A stretch of 64,000 nucleotides of DNA from Streptomyces hoynatensis (GCF_003626535.1 NZ_RBAL01000001.1:62001-126000); one strand, 5' to 3'. Positions 8,203 to 16,699 are shown, counted from the first letter of the stretch. Notes: generated by a model not told the origin, from the sequence alone. Numbers and translations: made by a program.

Positions 8203-8760
8203 GTGCAGCACCCCGCGCAGGCGCACACCGAGGAGTTGGCGCTGCGTGCGGCGCGGGGAGAGGCGGCGGCCCTGGACGCGCTGCTCGCGGCCATCGGGCC
8301 GGATGTCGTGCGGCGCTGCGGCAGGTTCCTGCCCTGCCGCGAGGACGCCGAGGAGGCGGCCCAGGACGTGCTGCTGACGGTGGCGCGGCACATCACCGCC
8401 TTCGAGGGCCGCAGCCGGTTCAGCACCTGGCTCTACACGGTGGTGGCCAACTGCTCCCGTCAGAAGTACCGCCAGCTGAAGCGCCGGGCCGCGGAACAGC
8501 CCGGCGTCATCGAGGACGCGCACCGCGTGGACCCGCGCACCACCAGCGTCATCGCCGGCTCCCGCATCGACCTGCTGGAGGCGCTGGAGCGGCTGGAGCG
8601 GGACCACCCCCACCTGGTCGCCCCGCTGGTCTACCGGGACATCTGCCAGCTCGACTACGCGGAGATCGCCGAACGGGTCGGCATTCCCCTGGGCACCCTC
8701 AAGTCCCGCCTGCACCAGGCCCGCAAGGAGATCAGGCCCTGGCTGGCGGAGACCGCCTGA
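8203..8760 (+). CDS. ECF-type RNA polymerase sigma factor
   Basis: The GTG at 8203 has AAGGGAG 5 nt upstream and is preferred to the ATG at 8155, which would overlap the divergent kinase start. The 185-residue product has region 2 (EDAEEAAQDVLLTVARHI, then RFSTWLYTVVANCSRQKYR) and region 4 with its helix-turn-helix (LDYAEIAERVGIPLGTLKSRLHQARKEI). It would direct RNA polymerase to a dedicated promoter set. No anti-sigma gene is adjacent. The divergent partner is a membrane Ser/Thr kinase, which fits the known ECF groups whose sigma factor is linked to a kinase, but that link is inferred from position only. Confidence 0.9.
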   Translation: MQHPAQAHTEELALRAARGEAAALDALLAAIGPDVVRRCGRFLPCREDAEEAAQDVLLTVARHITAFEGRSRFSTWLYTVVANCSRQKYRQLKRRAAEQPGVIEDAHRVDPRTTSVIAGSRIDLLEALERLERDHPHLVAPLVYRDICQLDYAEIAERVGIPLGTLKSRLHQARKEIRPWLAETA

Positions 8761-9130
8761 CCCCCAAGCCCTCCTTACGCCCCCACTTTCGCGCCCGCCC
8801 CCGGCGTACCGCGCGCGCCTCCGCGTCCGCACTTTCGCGCCCACCCCCGGCACACCGCGCGCGCCTCCGCGTCCCGTCGTTCCGGCGCCCCTCACGCTCG
8901 CGCATCCGTAACGCGCCACGCCCGCGCCCCGTCTCACGCCCCCGTACCCGCCACGCCACGCTCGCCTCCCGCGCCGCCGCGCCTTCGCGCCCCCGGCGCG
9001 CCTCCCCGGCCGTGCCCTCGCGGCGCGTCCGCGTGCCCCGGGGCCGGCACGCCCCCGCGCGGGCCCGAAGCCCGCTGCCCCGCTCGCCCCCGCGCGGCCG
9101 GCGCCCCGCGCGCCTCGGCACCGTTCCCCC
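8761..9130. other. Gene-free GC-rich stretch
   Basis: This is low-complexity CCCGCG/GCGCC-rich sequence. It includes a partial direct repeat: a stretch near 8786-8815 (CTTTCGCGCCC, CCCGGC, CGCGCGCCTCCGCGTCC) recurs near 8831-8870. No start with a ribosome site, no RNA gene and no convincing hairpin are seen. Confidence 0.5.
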
Positions 9131-9131
9131 A

Positions 9132-9159
9132 TTGACTCCTTACGCCGTGGAGTTAGTAT
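9132..9159 (+). promoter_or_regulatory. Promoter with MerR-like dyad in the spacer
   Basis: A -35 box TTGACT (9132-9137) and a -10 box TAGTAT (9154-9159) are separated by 16 bp. The inverted repeat ACTCC-N9-GGAGT (9135-9153) fills the spacer. A dyad placed between -35 and -10 is typical of MerR-family activators, although their spacers are usually 19-20 bp. No merR gene is in the window. The downstream gene starts at 9215. Confidence 0.55.
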
Positions 9160-9214
9160 CTGCCGTGCGGAGATTGAACGCCGTTTAGTAAATGCACAGG
9201 GAAAGGTGCACACC

Positions 9215-9901
9215 ATGGACATCGGAGTCTTCGGCGCCACGGGCGTCATCGGCGGGGCCGTCGTGGCGGAGGCGGAGGCGCGCGGCCATCGGGTCACGGC
9301 GTTCACGCGCAGCGCGGCCCGGTTCCCCGCCGAGCCGGGCGGGGTGGCGTGGCGGGTCGCCGACATCCTCGACCCGGAGTCCGTCGCGGCGGCCATCGAG
9401 GGCCTGGACCTCGTCGTCAACGCCATCAACGCCGGGGAGGACATACCGCAGCAGATCGCGAACGCGCAGGTGCTGCCCGCGGCGGCGCGCTCGTTGCTCG
9501 CCGCGCTGGAACGCCACGACTCCGTCCGGCCCATCCGGCTGCTCGTGGTCGGCGGGGGCGGCACCCTCGAACTGCGCCCCGGGGTGCGGCTGGTCGACGA
9601 CGAGGAGGCCCTGCGCACCACCCTGACCGAGGTGCTCCGCGTTCCCCTGGAGTACCGGCAGGTGGTCCTGGCCCAGGCGGAGGCGCTCGACCTCTACCGC
9701 CTGTCCAACCGCCGCTGGACCTACGTCAGCCCCTCGACCGGCCGCATCAACTCCGGTGCGCGCACCGGCCGTTACCGCACGGGCGCCGACTCGGTGATCA
9801 GGGCAGGCGAGCTCACCGCGCAGGACCTGGCCGTGGCCCTGCTCGACGAGGCCGAGCTGCCCCGCCACGTGCAGCGCCGCTTCGCGGTCGCGGCGGCCTG
9901 A
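9215..9901 (+). CDS. NAD(P)-binding oxidoreductase/epimerase, SDR-like (NmrA/atypical)
   Basis: The ATG at 9215 follows AGGGAAAGG at 9198-9206 with 8-nt spacing; the GTG at 9206 sits inside that site and is rejected. The 228-residue product opens with the Rossmann motif GATGVIGG and has VNAINAGED and LLVVGGGGTLELRPG strands, but not the YxxxK catalytic pair of classical short-chain dehydrogenases. It therefore resembles atypical SDRs that bind NAD(P) as redox sensors or reduce small substrates. The substrate is not known. The gene stands alone behind its own promoter (9132-9159) and ends at a shared terminator (10010-10055). Confidence 0.8.
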   Translation: MDIGVFGATGVIGGAVVAEAEARGHRVTAFTRSAARFPAEPGGVAWRVADILDPESVAAAIEGLDLVVNAINAGEDIPQQIANAQVLPAAARSLLAALERHDSVRPIRLLVVGGGGTLELRPGVRLVDDEEALRTTLTEVLRVPLEYRQVVLAQAEALDLYRLSNRRWTYVSPSTGRINSGARTGRYRTGADSVIRAGELTAQDLAVALLDEAELPRHVQRRFAVAAA

Positions 9902-10009
9902 CGCCCGCGCGGCCACCCCACGCCCCGGCGCGCGCGCCCGCGGTCCCGCCCCGCGCGCCGGCCCCGCGCGCCGGCCCCGCGCGCCCCGGTCCTGCCCCGC
10001 CGCGTCCCG

Positions 10010-10055
10010 CCCTGCCGCGTCCCGGCCCCCGGCGGGCAGCCGGGACGCGGCAGGG
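10010..10055. terminator. Bidirectional terminator
   Basis: A perfect 17-bp stem (10010-10026 with 10039-10055) has a 12-nt loop. It lies between the convergent genes ending at 9901 (+) and 10067 (-). The sequence just before it (9930-9990) is a CCCCGCGCGCCGG short repeat. Confidence 0.75.
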
Positions 10056-10066
10056 CGGTGGCCGGC

Positions 10067-11371
10067 TCAGGCCGTCACGAAGGTCGTCACGCTCTGGGCC
10101 GGAAGCTGGGCCGTGAAGCTGCCGTTCGACAGGCCGGGCCCGGTCTGCGAGGCGAGGTTACGGCTCGCGTCCGTCACCCAGGCGGACACCCGGGAGGCGC
10201 CGGTGCTCCCCAGGCTGAACTGCTGACTCACCGCGGAGGTCCCCTTGTTGAGGGCGACGATGACGATCTCCGAGCCGCCGCCCCGGAAGGCCGAGACGTA
10301 GACGTTCGACTGCGGGTTCGGCGTCGCGTCGACGCGCACGTGCCCCGGCCGCACGAACTTCGAGAAGTGCGCCAGGTTGGCCCCGCGCTTGCTGATCTGC
10401 CCGTCCTCCCGCATCGGGCCGTAGGAGCGCCGGATGTACCACCACACGTACGCCTGGAACCCGCCGTCCACCAGGGCGTGGTGGATGTGTTCCCCCACGT
10501 CGAGTGCCTGCGGCCAGAGGTCGGCCGAGTCGCTGCTGTTGGGGTGGTACACCTCGGTCATCCAGAGCTCCTTGCCGCCGCCCACCTGCTGGAAGAGCGG
10601 GTAGGGGAAGTTCTGGTACGGGGTGCCGTAGAGGTGGGCCCCGAGGATGTCCAGGTTGGCGAGCGCCTGGGCGTCGTTGAGGATCGGGTCCGAGAAGCTC
10701 TTCACGTACTGGAAGGACTCGGGGGCGATGACCCTGGTGCCGATCGAGCCGGCGTTCTCGCGCAGGAAGCGGACCATCTCCTGCGAGGTCCACCACGTCC
10801 AGTCGTGCGCGTAGTCGGGCTCGTTCTGCACCGAGATGGCGTACAGGTTCACGCCGTTGTCCCGCATGAACCCGTAAAAGTCGTTCAGGTGCTGCGCATA
10901 GGCGGCGTACATGTCGTACCTGAGCCGCCGCGCGTCGGTCTGGCTGCCGCGGACGAAGGTCTCGACCATGTTCGCGGGCGGGTTCCACGGCGAGGCGATG
11001 ACGGCCGCGCCGTGCGCGACGGCGCTCTGGGCCGTCGCCACCTCACGGCTCCAGTTCGCCCGGTCCTCGTGCACGGGAATCCGCAGCACGGAAAGGCCGA
11101 GTTGGCCGTTTCCGTTGCCGAACGCGGTCTCCCGCTGGGCCGCGGTCAGATCGCTGATCCACAGGGTGTGGTTCATGCCGCCGAAGCCGCGGATGGTCTG
11201 GCGCTGCGCCGCGGGGTCGACGACCACGGCGGAGGCCGCGGCCTGGGCCCCGGAGGCGGCCACGGCCGGCGTCGCCGCCAGCAGGGGCAGGGCGCCCAGC
11301 GTGGCCAGAACGGACCTCCGGCGGGGCGATCCCGGCCCGGTGTCCTGCGCGTCGTTGCGAGGTGACGTCAT
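10067..11371 (-). CDS. Secreted GH30 (subfamily 8-like) glucuronoxylanase
   Basis: The 434-residue protein begins with a twin-arginine signal (PRRRSVLATLGALPLLA, cleavage near AVAASG). The GH30 barrel follows: GFGGMNHTLW near its start, the acid/base Glu in SVQNEPDY, the nucleophile Glu in ELWMTEVYHP, and the small beta domain (ILNDAQ-to-VTTFVTA region) at the end. GH30_8 enzymes cut beta-1,4-xylan next to 4-O-methylglucuronic acid side chains. The divergent gene is a GH67 alpha-glucuronidase, which acts on the products, so substrate assignment to glucuronoxylan is supported by context. AGAAGGAG stands just before the ATG with unusually short spacing. A CebR/LacI-type palindrome at 11419-11432 lies 48 bp upstream and implies sugar-controlled repression. 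Confidence 0.88.
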   Translation of the reverse strand: MTSPRNDAQDTGPGSPRRRSVLATLGALPLLAATPAVAASGAQAAASAVVVDPAAQRQTIRGFGGMNHTLWISDLTAAQRETAFGNGNGQLGLSVLRIPVHEDRANWSREVATAQSAVAHGAAVIASPWNPPANMVETFVRGSQTDARRLRYDMYAAYAQHLNDFYGFMRDNGVNLYAISVQNEPDYAHDWTWWTSQEMVRFLRENAGSIGTRVIAPESFQYVKSFSDPILNDAQALANLDILGAHLYGTPYQNFPYPLFQQVGGGKELWMTEVYHPNSSDSADLWPQALDVGEHIHHALVDGGFQAYVWWYIRRSYGPMREDGQISKRGANLAHFSKFVRPGHVRVDATPNPQSNVYVSAFRGGGSEIVIVALNKGTSAVSQQFSLGSTGASRVSAWVTDASRNLASQTGPGLSNGSFTAQLPAQSVTTFVTA

Positions 11372-11418
11372 GGCTCCTTCTCCCGAACGTTCTCGTGCCC
11401 GGTTTCCCGGCCTGGTGA

Positions 11419-11432
11419 TGGGAGCGCTCCCA
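11419..11432. promoter_or_regulatory. CebR/LacI-type operator between the GH30 and GH67 genes
   Basis: The sequence is TGGGAGCGCTCCCA, a perfect 14-bp palindrome identical to the CebR box known from Streptomyces cello-oligosaccharide genes. It is 48 bp before the GH30 start and 427 bp before the GH67 start. The rest of the 11372-11858 gap shows no gene; an AT-richer patch near 11797-11822 may carry the GH67 promoter. Confidence 0.75.
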
Positions 11433-11858
11433 TCTCGGCCCTGCCAAGGGGGTGTGCTGCCGCGGGCAAGGGGGGCGCCTTCGGGTGCGCCCGCTGGGGG
11501 CGCGGGAAGGCGGAAGGGCCGGCTGGGCGATGCGTCCCTGGTGCACGTGCTGAGGAGCTTGCGGAACGTGCCGAAGTGCGTGGGGGTGAGCGCGCTGTGG
11601 TGGGGGGGTGCGGGGTGGTGCGCGTTGTTCGGTATGGCGAACGCTGTCCGCCATGGTGGATGGCTGGCACGGTAACGGCCCCCGCTCTCCGGCGTCAATT
11701 CGTCCGGCGGAAGTCCTCCTCTGTTCCCGGGAGATCGCGGGGGCGCAGGGGCGGAAGCCCAGGTCGCGGCCGGAGTCGAGGCGCCGGCGCCGCGTTCATA
11801 TACGTGATCATTGTTCTCCATGCTGACAAGCCGGGGGAGTGTCTGCTAAGACGACCGC

Positions 11859-14207
11859 ATGTCTTTGAGTCGACGGGTGTTCATGGGCGCGGTTGCGGCG
11901 GGCGTGACGCTGGGGCCGCAGGTGGGAGAGGCCGCCGGGGCGGCGCGAAGTGACGGCGCGGCGGCCCTCGGCGCCGCCGCGCGGGACGACGACTACGACG
12001 GCTCGGCCCTGTGGCTGCGCTATGTCCCGATCGCCGACCCGCAGCTGCTCGGCCGGTACCGGCGGCAGATCAGCACCGTCCTCGTGGAGAACGCCGACCG
12101 GAACAGGTGCCACCGCCACACGCAGGACCTGCGCATGGCCCCGGGCTCGGCCGAGCGGCTGATGGACTCCACCCTGCAGGCGGCCCGTGAGGAGCTGGTC
12201 CGCGGGCTGAGCGGCCTGCTGGACCGCCGGATCCCGGCGCAGGACGGGCCCGGGCACGCCGTTCCCGACGGCGCCGTCGTGCTGGGGACCCGGGAGAGCT
12301 CGCAGGTCGTGCGGCGGCTGGTGCCGGCCGGCGAGCTGGCGCGCGTGGGCGAGGACGGCTTCCTCATCCGGTCGGTCTCCCAGGGGCGGCGCGCCTTCAC
12401 CGTGATCGCGGGCAACACCGATGTGGGGGCGCTGTACGGCGCGTTCGCGTTCCTGCGGCGCCTGCAGACGCACCGGCCGATCACCGGCCTTTCCCTCGCC
12501 GAGTCGCCCAGGATCGCGAACCGGCACCTGAACTACTGGGACACCGAGCGCCTGTACGCGGGCAACAACGCCTCGGGGACCGGCGGGCTGAACGGCGAGA
12601 ACGGCGCGCTCTTCAACTTCGCGGCCACCGGCGAGAGCGCCGCGCGGAACCTCCCGGTCATCCTCGACCGTTACCTGGTGGCGGCCCGCGCGCTGGCCTC
12701 CGTGGGCATCACCGGCATCACCATCAACAACGTCAACGCGGACAACGCCTACCTCACGCCCGAGTACATCGAGCAGGAGGCCGCGCTGGCCGACGCGCTG
12801 CGGCCGTACGGGATCAGGCTCGCCCTGTCCATCAGGTATGCGGCGCCGACGGATCAGCGGTTCGCGCCGGACACGCTGACGGATGAGCAGATGGCCCCCG
12901 TCGACCCGGCCTTCCAGGAGTGGTGGAGCCGGAAGGCACGGCAGATCCAGGAGGCCATACCGGACTTCGTCGGCTTCACGGTGAAGGCCAACTCCGAGGG
13001 CCAGCCCGGGCCGCAGGACTTCGGCTACGACCACGGCGACGGCGCCAACGGCATGGCGACCGCGGTGGCGCCCCTGGGCCTGCGGATCTACTGGCGCACC
13101 TTCGTCTACAACGCCGACGTGGACCGGGACCGGTTGAAGCGGGCCTACCTGGAGTTCGGGCCCATCGACGACGAGCCGCAGCCCGACGGGACGCGCGGCC
13201 GTTTCCTGGACAACGTGTTCCTCCAGACGAAGAACGGCCCGCTGGACTACCAGGCCAGGGAGCCCATCCACCCGATGTTCGGCCGGATGGAGAACACCAA
13301 CCAGGCGCTGGAGCTGCAGATCACCCAGGAGTACACCGGCCAGAACCGGATGCTGTGCTTCCTGGCCCCGATGTGGGAGGAGGTGCTGAAGACCGACACG
13401 TACGCCACGGACGGCGACGGCCGGCTGCTGGAGCGCCGCCTGGTCGGCCACATCGTGGACGGAACGGCCCAGCACCACGCGGACACCGCCATCGTCGGCG
13501 TGGCCAACCTGGGGAACGCGGACAACCTGACCGGGCACCACTTCTCCCAGGCCAACCTGTACGCCTTCGGCCGCCAGGCGTGGGACTGGACGCTGGACTC
13601 CGCGGACATCGCCGAGGACTGGGTCCGGATGACCTGGGGCAACGGCCGCGGGCTCGTGTCGGCCCTGGTCGCGATGATGATGGGCTCCTGGGAGGCGCTG
13701 GTGAGTTACCAGACGCCGCTGGGGGTGGCGCACCAGTTCCGGTCGAGCGACCACTACGGCCCCGCCCCCTCGGAGGTCCTCGCGCGCGAGGACTGGAGCC
13801 CCGTCTACTACAACCAGGCGGACGCCACCGGCCTCGGCTTCGATCGTTCCCCCACCGGAAGCGACCTGACCGCCCAGTACTTCCCCACCCTGGCGGCGCG
13901 GTACGGGGACATCGACTCCGTTCCCGAGGAGCTGCTGATGTGGTTCCACCACGTGCCGTGGGACCGCCCGATGCCCAGCGGCAGGATCTTCTGGGACGAG
14001 CTGGTCCACCGCTACTACGCGGGCGTCCGGTACGTCGGCGAGATGCGGCGGACCTGGGACTCGCTGGAGTCCCAGGTCGACGCCCGCCGTTTCGCCGAGG
14101 TCAAGGCCAAGCTGGCGCTCCACGAGGCGGACGCGGCCGACTGGCGGGACACCTGCGTGAGCTACTGGCAGCAGTTCAGCGGCCGGGAGATCCGGGCGAC
14201 GGACTGA
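11859..14207 (+). CDS. aguA: Secreted GH67 alpha-glucuronidase
   Basis: At 782 residues this is full length for GH67. It has the GH67N domain (LGTRESSQVVRRL to LYGAFAFLRRLQT), then the catalytic barrel with SPRIANRHLNYWD, DFVGFTVKANSEGQPGP and YEDHADMFA-like equivalents, and the C-terminal domain with YYNQADATGLGFDRS. GH67 enzymes remove (4-O-methyl)glucuronic acid from the non-reducing end of xylo-oligosaccharides. MSLSRRVFMGAVAAG is a probable Tat signal, so the enzyme would act outside the cell, unlike the many cytoplasmic GH67 enzymes. The start at 11859 is kept because it includes the Arg pair; GGGGGAG lies rather far upstream (about 18 nt). It pairs with the divergent GH30 xylanase. Confidence 0.92.
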   Translation: MSLSRRVFMGAVAAGVTLGPQVGEAAGAARSDGAAALGAAARDDDYDGSALWLRYVPIADPQLLGRYRRQISTVLVENADRNRCHRHTQDLRMAPGSAERLMDSTLQAAREELVRGLSGLLDRRIPAQDGPGHAVPDGAVVLGTRESSQVVRRLVPAGELARVGEDGFLIRSVSQGRRAFTVIAGNTDVGALYGAFAFLRRLQTHRPITGLSLAESPRIANRHLNYWDTERLYAGNNASGTGGLNGENGALFNFAATGESAARNLPVILDRYLVAARALASVGITGITINNVNADNAYLTPEYIEQEAALADALRPYGIRLALSIRYAAPTDQRFAPDTLTDEQMAPVDPAFQEWWSRKARQIQEAIPDFVGFTVKANSEGQPGPQDFGYDHGDGANGMATAVAPLGLRIYWRTFVYNADVDRDRLKRAYLEFGPIDDEPQPDGTRGRFLDNVFLQTKNGPLDYQAREPIHPMFGRMENTNQALELQITQEYTGQNRMLCFLAPMWEEVLKTDTYATDGDGRLLERRLVGHIVDGTAQHHADTAIVGVANLGNADNLTGHHFSQANLYAFGRQAWDWTLDSADIAEDWVRMTWGNGRGLVSALVAMMMGSWEALVSYQTPLGVAHQFRSSDHYGPAPSEVLAREDWSPVYYNQADATGLGFDRSPTGSDLTAQYFPTLAARYGDIDSVPEELLMWFHHVPWDRPMPSGRIFWDELVHRYYAGVRYVGEMRRTWDSLESQVDARRFAEVKAKLALHEADAADWRDTCVSYWQQFSGREIRATD

Positions 14208-14222
14208 CCCCGACGGCCGCCC

Positions 14223-14258
14223 GGCCTCGCCCCCCACGCCGCGGCTGGGGGGCGGGCC
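14223..14258. terminator. Hairpin between convergent GH67 and ECF41 genes
   Basis: GGCC-T-CGCCCCCCA (14223-14236) pairs with TGGGGGGCG-GGCC (14246-14258) with one bulged base. It lies between the stop at 14207 (+) and the stop at 14265 (-). Confidence 0.55.
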
Positions 14259-14264
14259 GGCCGG

Positions 14265-15230
14265 TCACCAGTGGGCGAGGGCGGGGGCGCTGGGCCCCTG
14301 CCGCCGCCAGGCCGCGGTGAGGCGGCCGAGGCGGGCCGGGGCGGCGAAGCCCTGAACTGCCGCGATCCTGCCCCCTTCGATCCCGAGGTCGATCTCGAAG
14401 GCCACCGCGCCGACGACCCGGTCGCCGAGCACGGCGAGCGCGCCGGGGGAGCCGTTGAGCAGCGCGAAGTGGAACGCCGGATCGCCGCCGAGGAACCGCC
14501 TCTTCGCCGCGGTGGGCTTGAATCCGGCCCGCACGAGGGCGGCGACGCGCGCGGACGACTCGTAGCGCAGCAGGCTCCTGGCCAGCCCGGCGCCGTCCGA
14601 GAGCGCGGTCGCGTCGTCGGTGAGCAGCGCCACCAGCCGCTCGGTGCGGCCCGAGGCGGCGGCGGCGAGGAATTCCGCGACGATCCGGCGGGCGGCTGCG
14701 GGGTCGGCCTCGCCGCCGCGGCGCGCGGCGGCGACCCGGCGGCGGGCCCGGTGCACGTGCTGCTGGCTGGCGGACTCGGTGATGCCGAGGAGCGCGGCGA
14801 TCTCGGCGTGGCGGTAGGCGAAGGCCTCCCGCAGGACGAAGGCGGCCCGCTCGACGGGGGACAGCCGCTCCAGCAGGATGAGTACGGCCAGGGACACCGA
14901 TTCGCGCTGCTCGGCGGTGTCGGCCGGGCCGAGCATGGGGTCCCCCTGGAGCAGCGGCTCGGGCAGCCAGGCGCCGGCGGCCCGTTCGTGGCGCGCCCTG
15001 GCCGAACGCAGCCGGTCGAGGCACAGGTGGGTGACCACCTTGGTCAGCCACGCCTCCGGCGCCTCGATCAGCCGCCGGTCGGCGGCCTGCCAGCGCAGGA
15101 ACGCGTCCTGCACCGCGTCCTCCGCGTCGGCGGCCGAGCCGAGCAGCCGGTACGCGAGCGCGGCCAGCCGGTCCCGGCCGGCCTCGAAGCGAGCGGTGGC
15201 GAGGGGGTCCACGGCGTCCATAGTGCCCAT
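14265..15230 (-). CDS. ECF41-family sigma factor with C-terminal SnoaL-like domain
   Basis: This protein of about 321 residues has sigma region 2 (DAEDAVQDAFLRWQ, then APEAWLTKVVTHLCLDRLRS) and region 4 (YRHAEIAALLGITESASQQHVHRARR). A C-terminal NTF2/SnoaL-like extension of about 110 residues follows. The linker motif WLPEP (GAWLPEPLL) and a DGAG segment (LSDGAGLARSLL) in place of the usual DGGGK mark ECF41, whose C-terminal domain acts as a built-in anti-sigma/activator. ECF41 genes normally sit next to the oxidoreductase, epimerase or decarboxylase gene they control. Here the oxidoreductase gene lies upstream on the same strand, with a matching promoter at 16700-16726. The start is uncertain (15230 or 15221) because no good ribosome site exists in the repeat-rich leader. 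Confidence 0.88.
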   Translation of the reverse strand: MGTMDAVDPLATARFEAGRDRLAALAYRLLGSAADAEDAVQDAFLRWQAADRRLIEAPEAWLTKVVTHLCLDRLRSARARHERAAGAWLPEPLLQGDPMLGPADTAEQRESVSLAVLILLERLSPVERAAFVLREAFAYRHAEIAALLGITESASQQHVHRARRRVAAARRGGEADPAAARRIVAEFLAAAASGRTERLVALLTDDATALSDGAGLARSLLRYESSARVAALVRAGFKPTAAKRRFLGGDPAFHFALLNGSPGALAVLGDRVVGAVAFEIDLGIEGGRIAAVQGFAAPARLGRLTAAWRRQGPSAPALAHW

Positions 15231-15231
15231 G

Positions 15232-15420
15232 GTGTCCAGGGTCCAGGGTCCAGGGGTCCAGGGGTCCAGGGGGTCCATAGTGCCCGGCGCATCCGGGGTG
15301 TTCGGGGGTCCGGGGGTCCGGGGGATCCAGGGGTGCGGGGTGTCCGGGCCGGCCGGGGTCCAGGGTGTCCGGGCTGGGGCCAGGGGGCCAGGGGGCCAGG
15401 GGGTCCGGGTGTCCCTCGGC
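15232..15420. repeat. GGTCCAGGG-type short tandem repeats
   Basis: Units of 8-10 bp (GGTCCAGGG, GGTCCGGGG and GGCCAGGGG) run through almost the whole gap between the oxidoreductase stop and the sigma-factor start. The best run is at 15232-15281. They create Pro/Trp/Thr-Pro open frames that I regard as spurious. The array would form the leader of the sigma-factor message. Confidence 0.7.
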
Positions 15421-16635
15421 CTAGGCGGCGGCCTCCTCGGCGGGCCTTGCGCCCGCGTGCCGGGCGGGCGGGGCGGGGGCTTCGGCCAGGCGGCGCCTGC
15501 GGGTGGGCCGGCCGAAGGTCGGGTGCGCCACCCCCCACAGCGAGCCGGCGAGGATGCCCGCCTTGAGGCGCGCGGCCGGCCGGCCACCCAGGTACCAGGA
15601 CCTGGCCCGCGCCTGGCCGTCGACCAGCTGGAAGATCGCGTCCCGCCGCCCGAGGCTGATGTGGTTGCCGACGTACACCAGCGAGGTCCGGGAGATCTTC
15701 CGGCCGGTCAGGCGCCCCACGATCGCGTCGGTCGCCTGCATGGCGGTGAAGCCGGCCGAGGCGCAGGACATCGGCAGCGGGCGGCCCGCCGTGCCGATCG
15801 CGTAGACGCTGTCCCCGGCGGCGTAGACGTTCGGGTGCGAGACGGACCGCATGGTGCCGTCGACGAGGATCTGCCCGGTTTCGGCGACCGCGAGGCCGCC
15901 GTCGGCCGCGAGCGGGGCGACGGCGAAGCCGGCCGCCCACACGGTCGCCTCGCTGGGGAAGCGGGTGCCGTCGGCGGCGAGGGCACCGGTCGCCTCGACG
16001 GCCTGGACGGGGGAGTGGCGGTGGACGGTGATGCCCAGCCGGTCGAAGGCGCGGTCCAGGTGGCGGCGGGCCCGGGGGGAGAGCCAGGCCCCCGGCTCGC
16101 CGCGGGCGGCCAGCGCCACCGAGAGGCCGGGCCGCGACTCGGCGATCTCGGCGGCGGTCTCGATGCCGGTCAGGCCCTCGCCGACGACCAGCACCCTGCC
16201 GCCCTCGCCGAGGCCCTCCAGGCGGGCCCGCAGCCGCAGCGCCGAGGGCCGGCCGGCGACGTCGAAGGCGTGCTCGGCCACGCCGGGGACCTCGCGCCGG
16301 CCGGCGGAGCTGCCGAGCGCGTACAGGAGCGTGTCGTAGGGGAGGTGCTCCTCGCCCGCCGCGTCCCGCACGGCGACCGTCCCGCGTTCCGGGTCGAGGG
16401 CGGTGACCCGGGCCAGGCGCAGCCGCACCCCGGTGCCGGCGAACACGTCGGCGAGCCGGGTCGTCTTCAGCCGCTGTCCCGTGGCGAGTTGGTGGAGGCG
16501 CAGCCGCTCGACGAAGTCGGGCTCCGCGTTGACGAGGGTGATCTCCGCCTGGGCGGGGGAGAGGCGGCGGGCCAGGTTCCCGGCGGCGTAGGCCCCGGCG
16601 TATCCGGCGCCGAGGACGAGGATGCGGTGCTTCAC
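15421..16635 (-). CDS. NDH-2-like FAD/NAD(P) oxidoreductase
   Basis: The GTG at 16635 is preferred because GAGGAG lies 6 nt upstream and the FAD motif begins at once (VKHRILVLGAGYAGAYAA). The 404-residue product has the second Rossmann motif (VLVVGEGLTGIETAAEIAE, about residues 150-168) and the FAD-closing motif NVYAAGDSVYAIG. This is the pyridine nucleotide-disulfide oxidoreductase fold without a redox-active Cys pair, as in type II NADH dehydrogenases. It lies upstream of and co-directional with the ECF41 sigma gene. That is the classic arrangement in which the sigma factor transcribes its neighbour. Electron donor and acceptor are not known. The C-terminus is Ala/Pro/Arg-rich and looks unstructured. 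Confidence 0.88.
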   Translation of the reverse strand: MKHRILVLGAGYAGAYAAGNLARRLSPAQAEITLVNAEPDFVERLRLHQLATGQRLKTTRLADVFAGTGVRLRLARVTALDPERGTVAVRDAAGEEHLPYDTLLYALGSSAGRREVPGVAEHAFDVAGRPSALRLRARLEGLGEGGRVLVVGEGLTGIETAAEIAESRPGLSVALAARGEPGAWLSPRARRHLDRAFDRLGITVHRHSPVQAVEATGALAADGTRFPSEATVWAAGFAVAPLAADGGLAVAETGQILVDGTMRSVSHPNVYAAGDSVYAIGTAGRPLPMSCASAGFTAMQATDAIVGRLTGRKISRTSLVYVGNHISLGRRDAIFQLVDGQARARSWYLGGRPAARLKAGILAGSLWGVAHPTFGRPTRRRRLAEAPAPPARHAGARPAEEAAA

Positions 16636-16699
16636 GGGAGGCTCCTCTCTCTGGGTTTCTCTGGGTTTCTCTGGGCTCTCCGGTGCGCGTTGCCTCTTG

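Noticed and set aside
11808..14237. An 809-codon open frame opposite the GH67 gene
   Set aside because: The GH67 frame matches its family throughout. The antisense translation is low-complexity with no recognisable domain.
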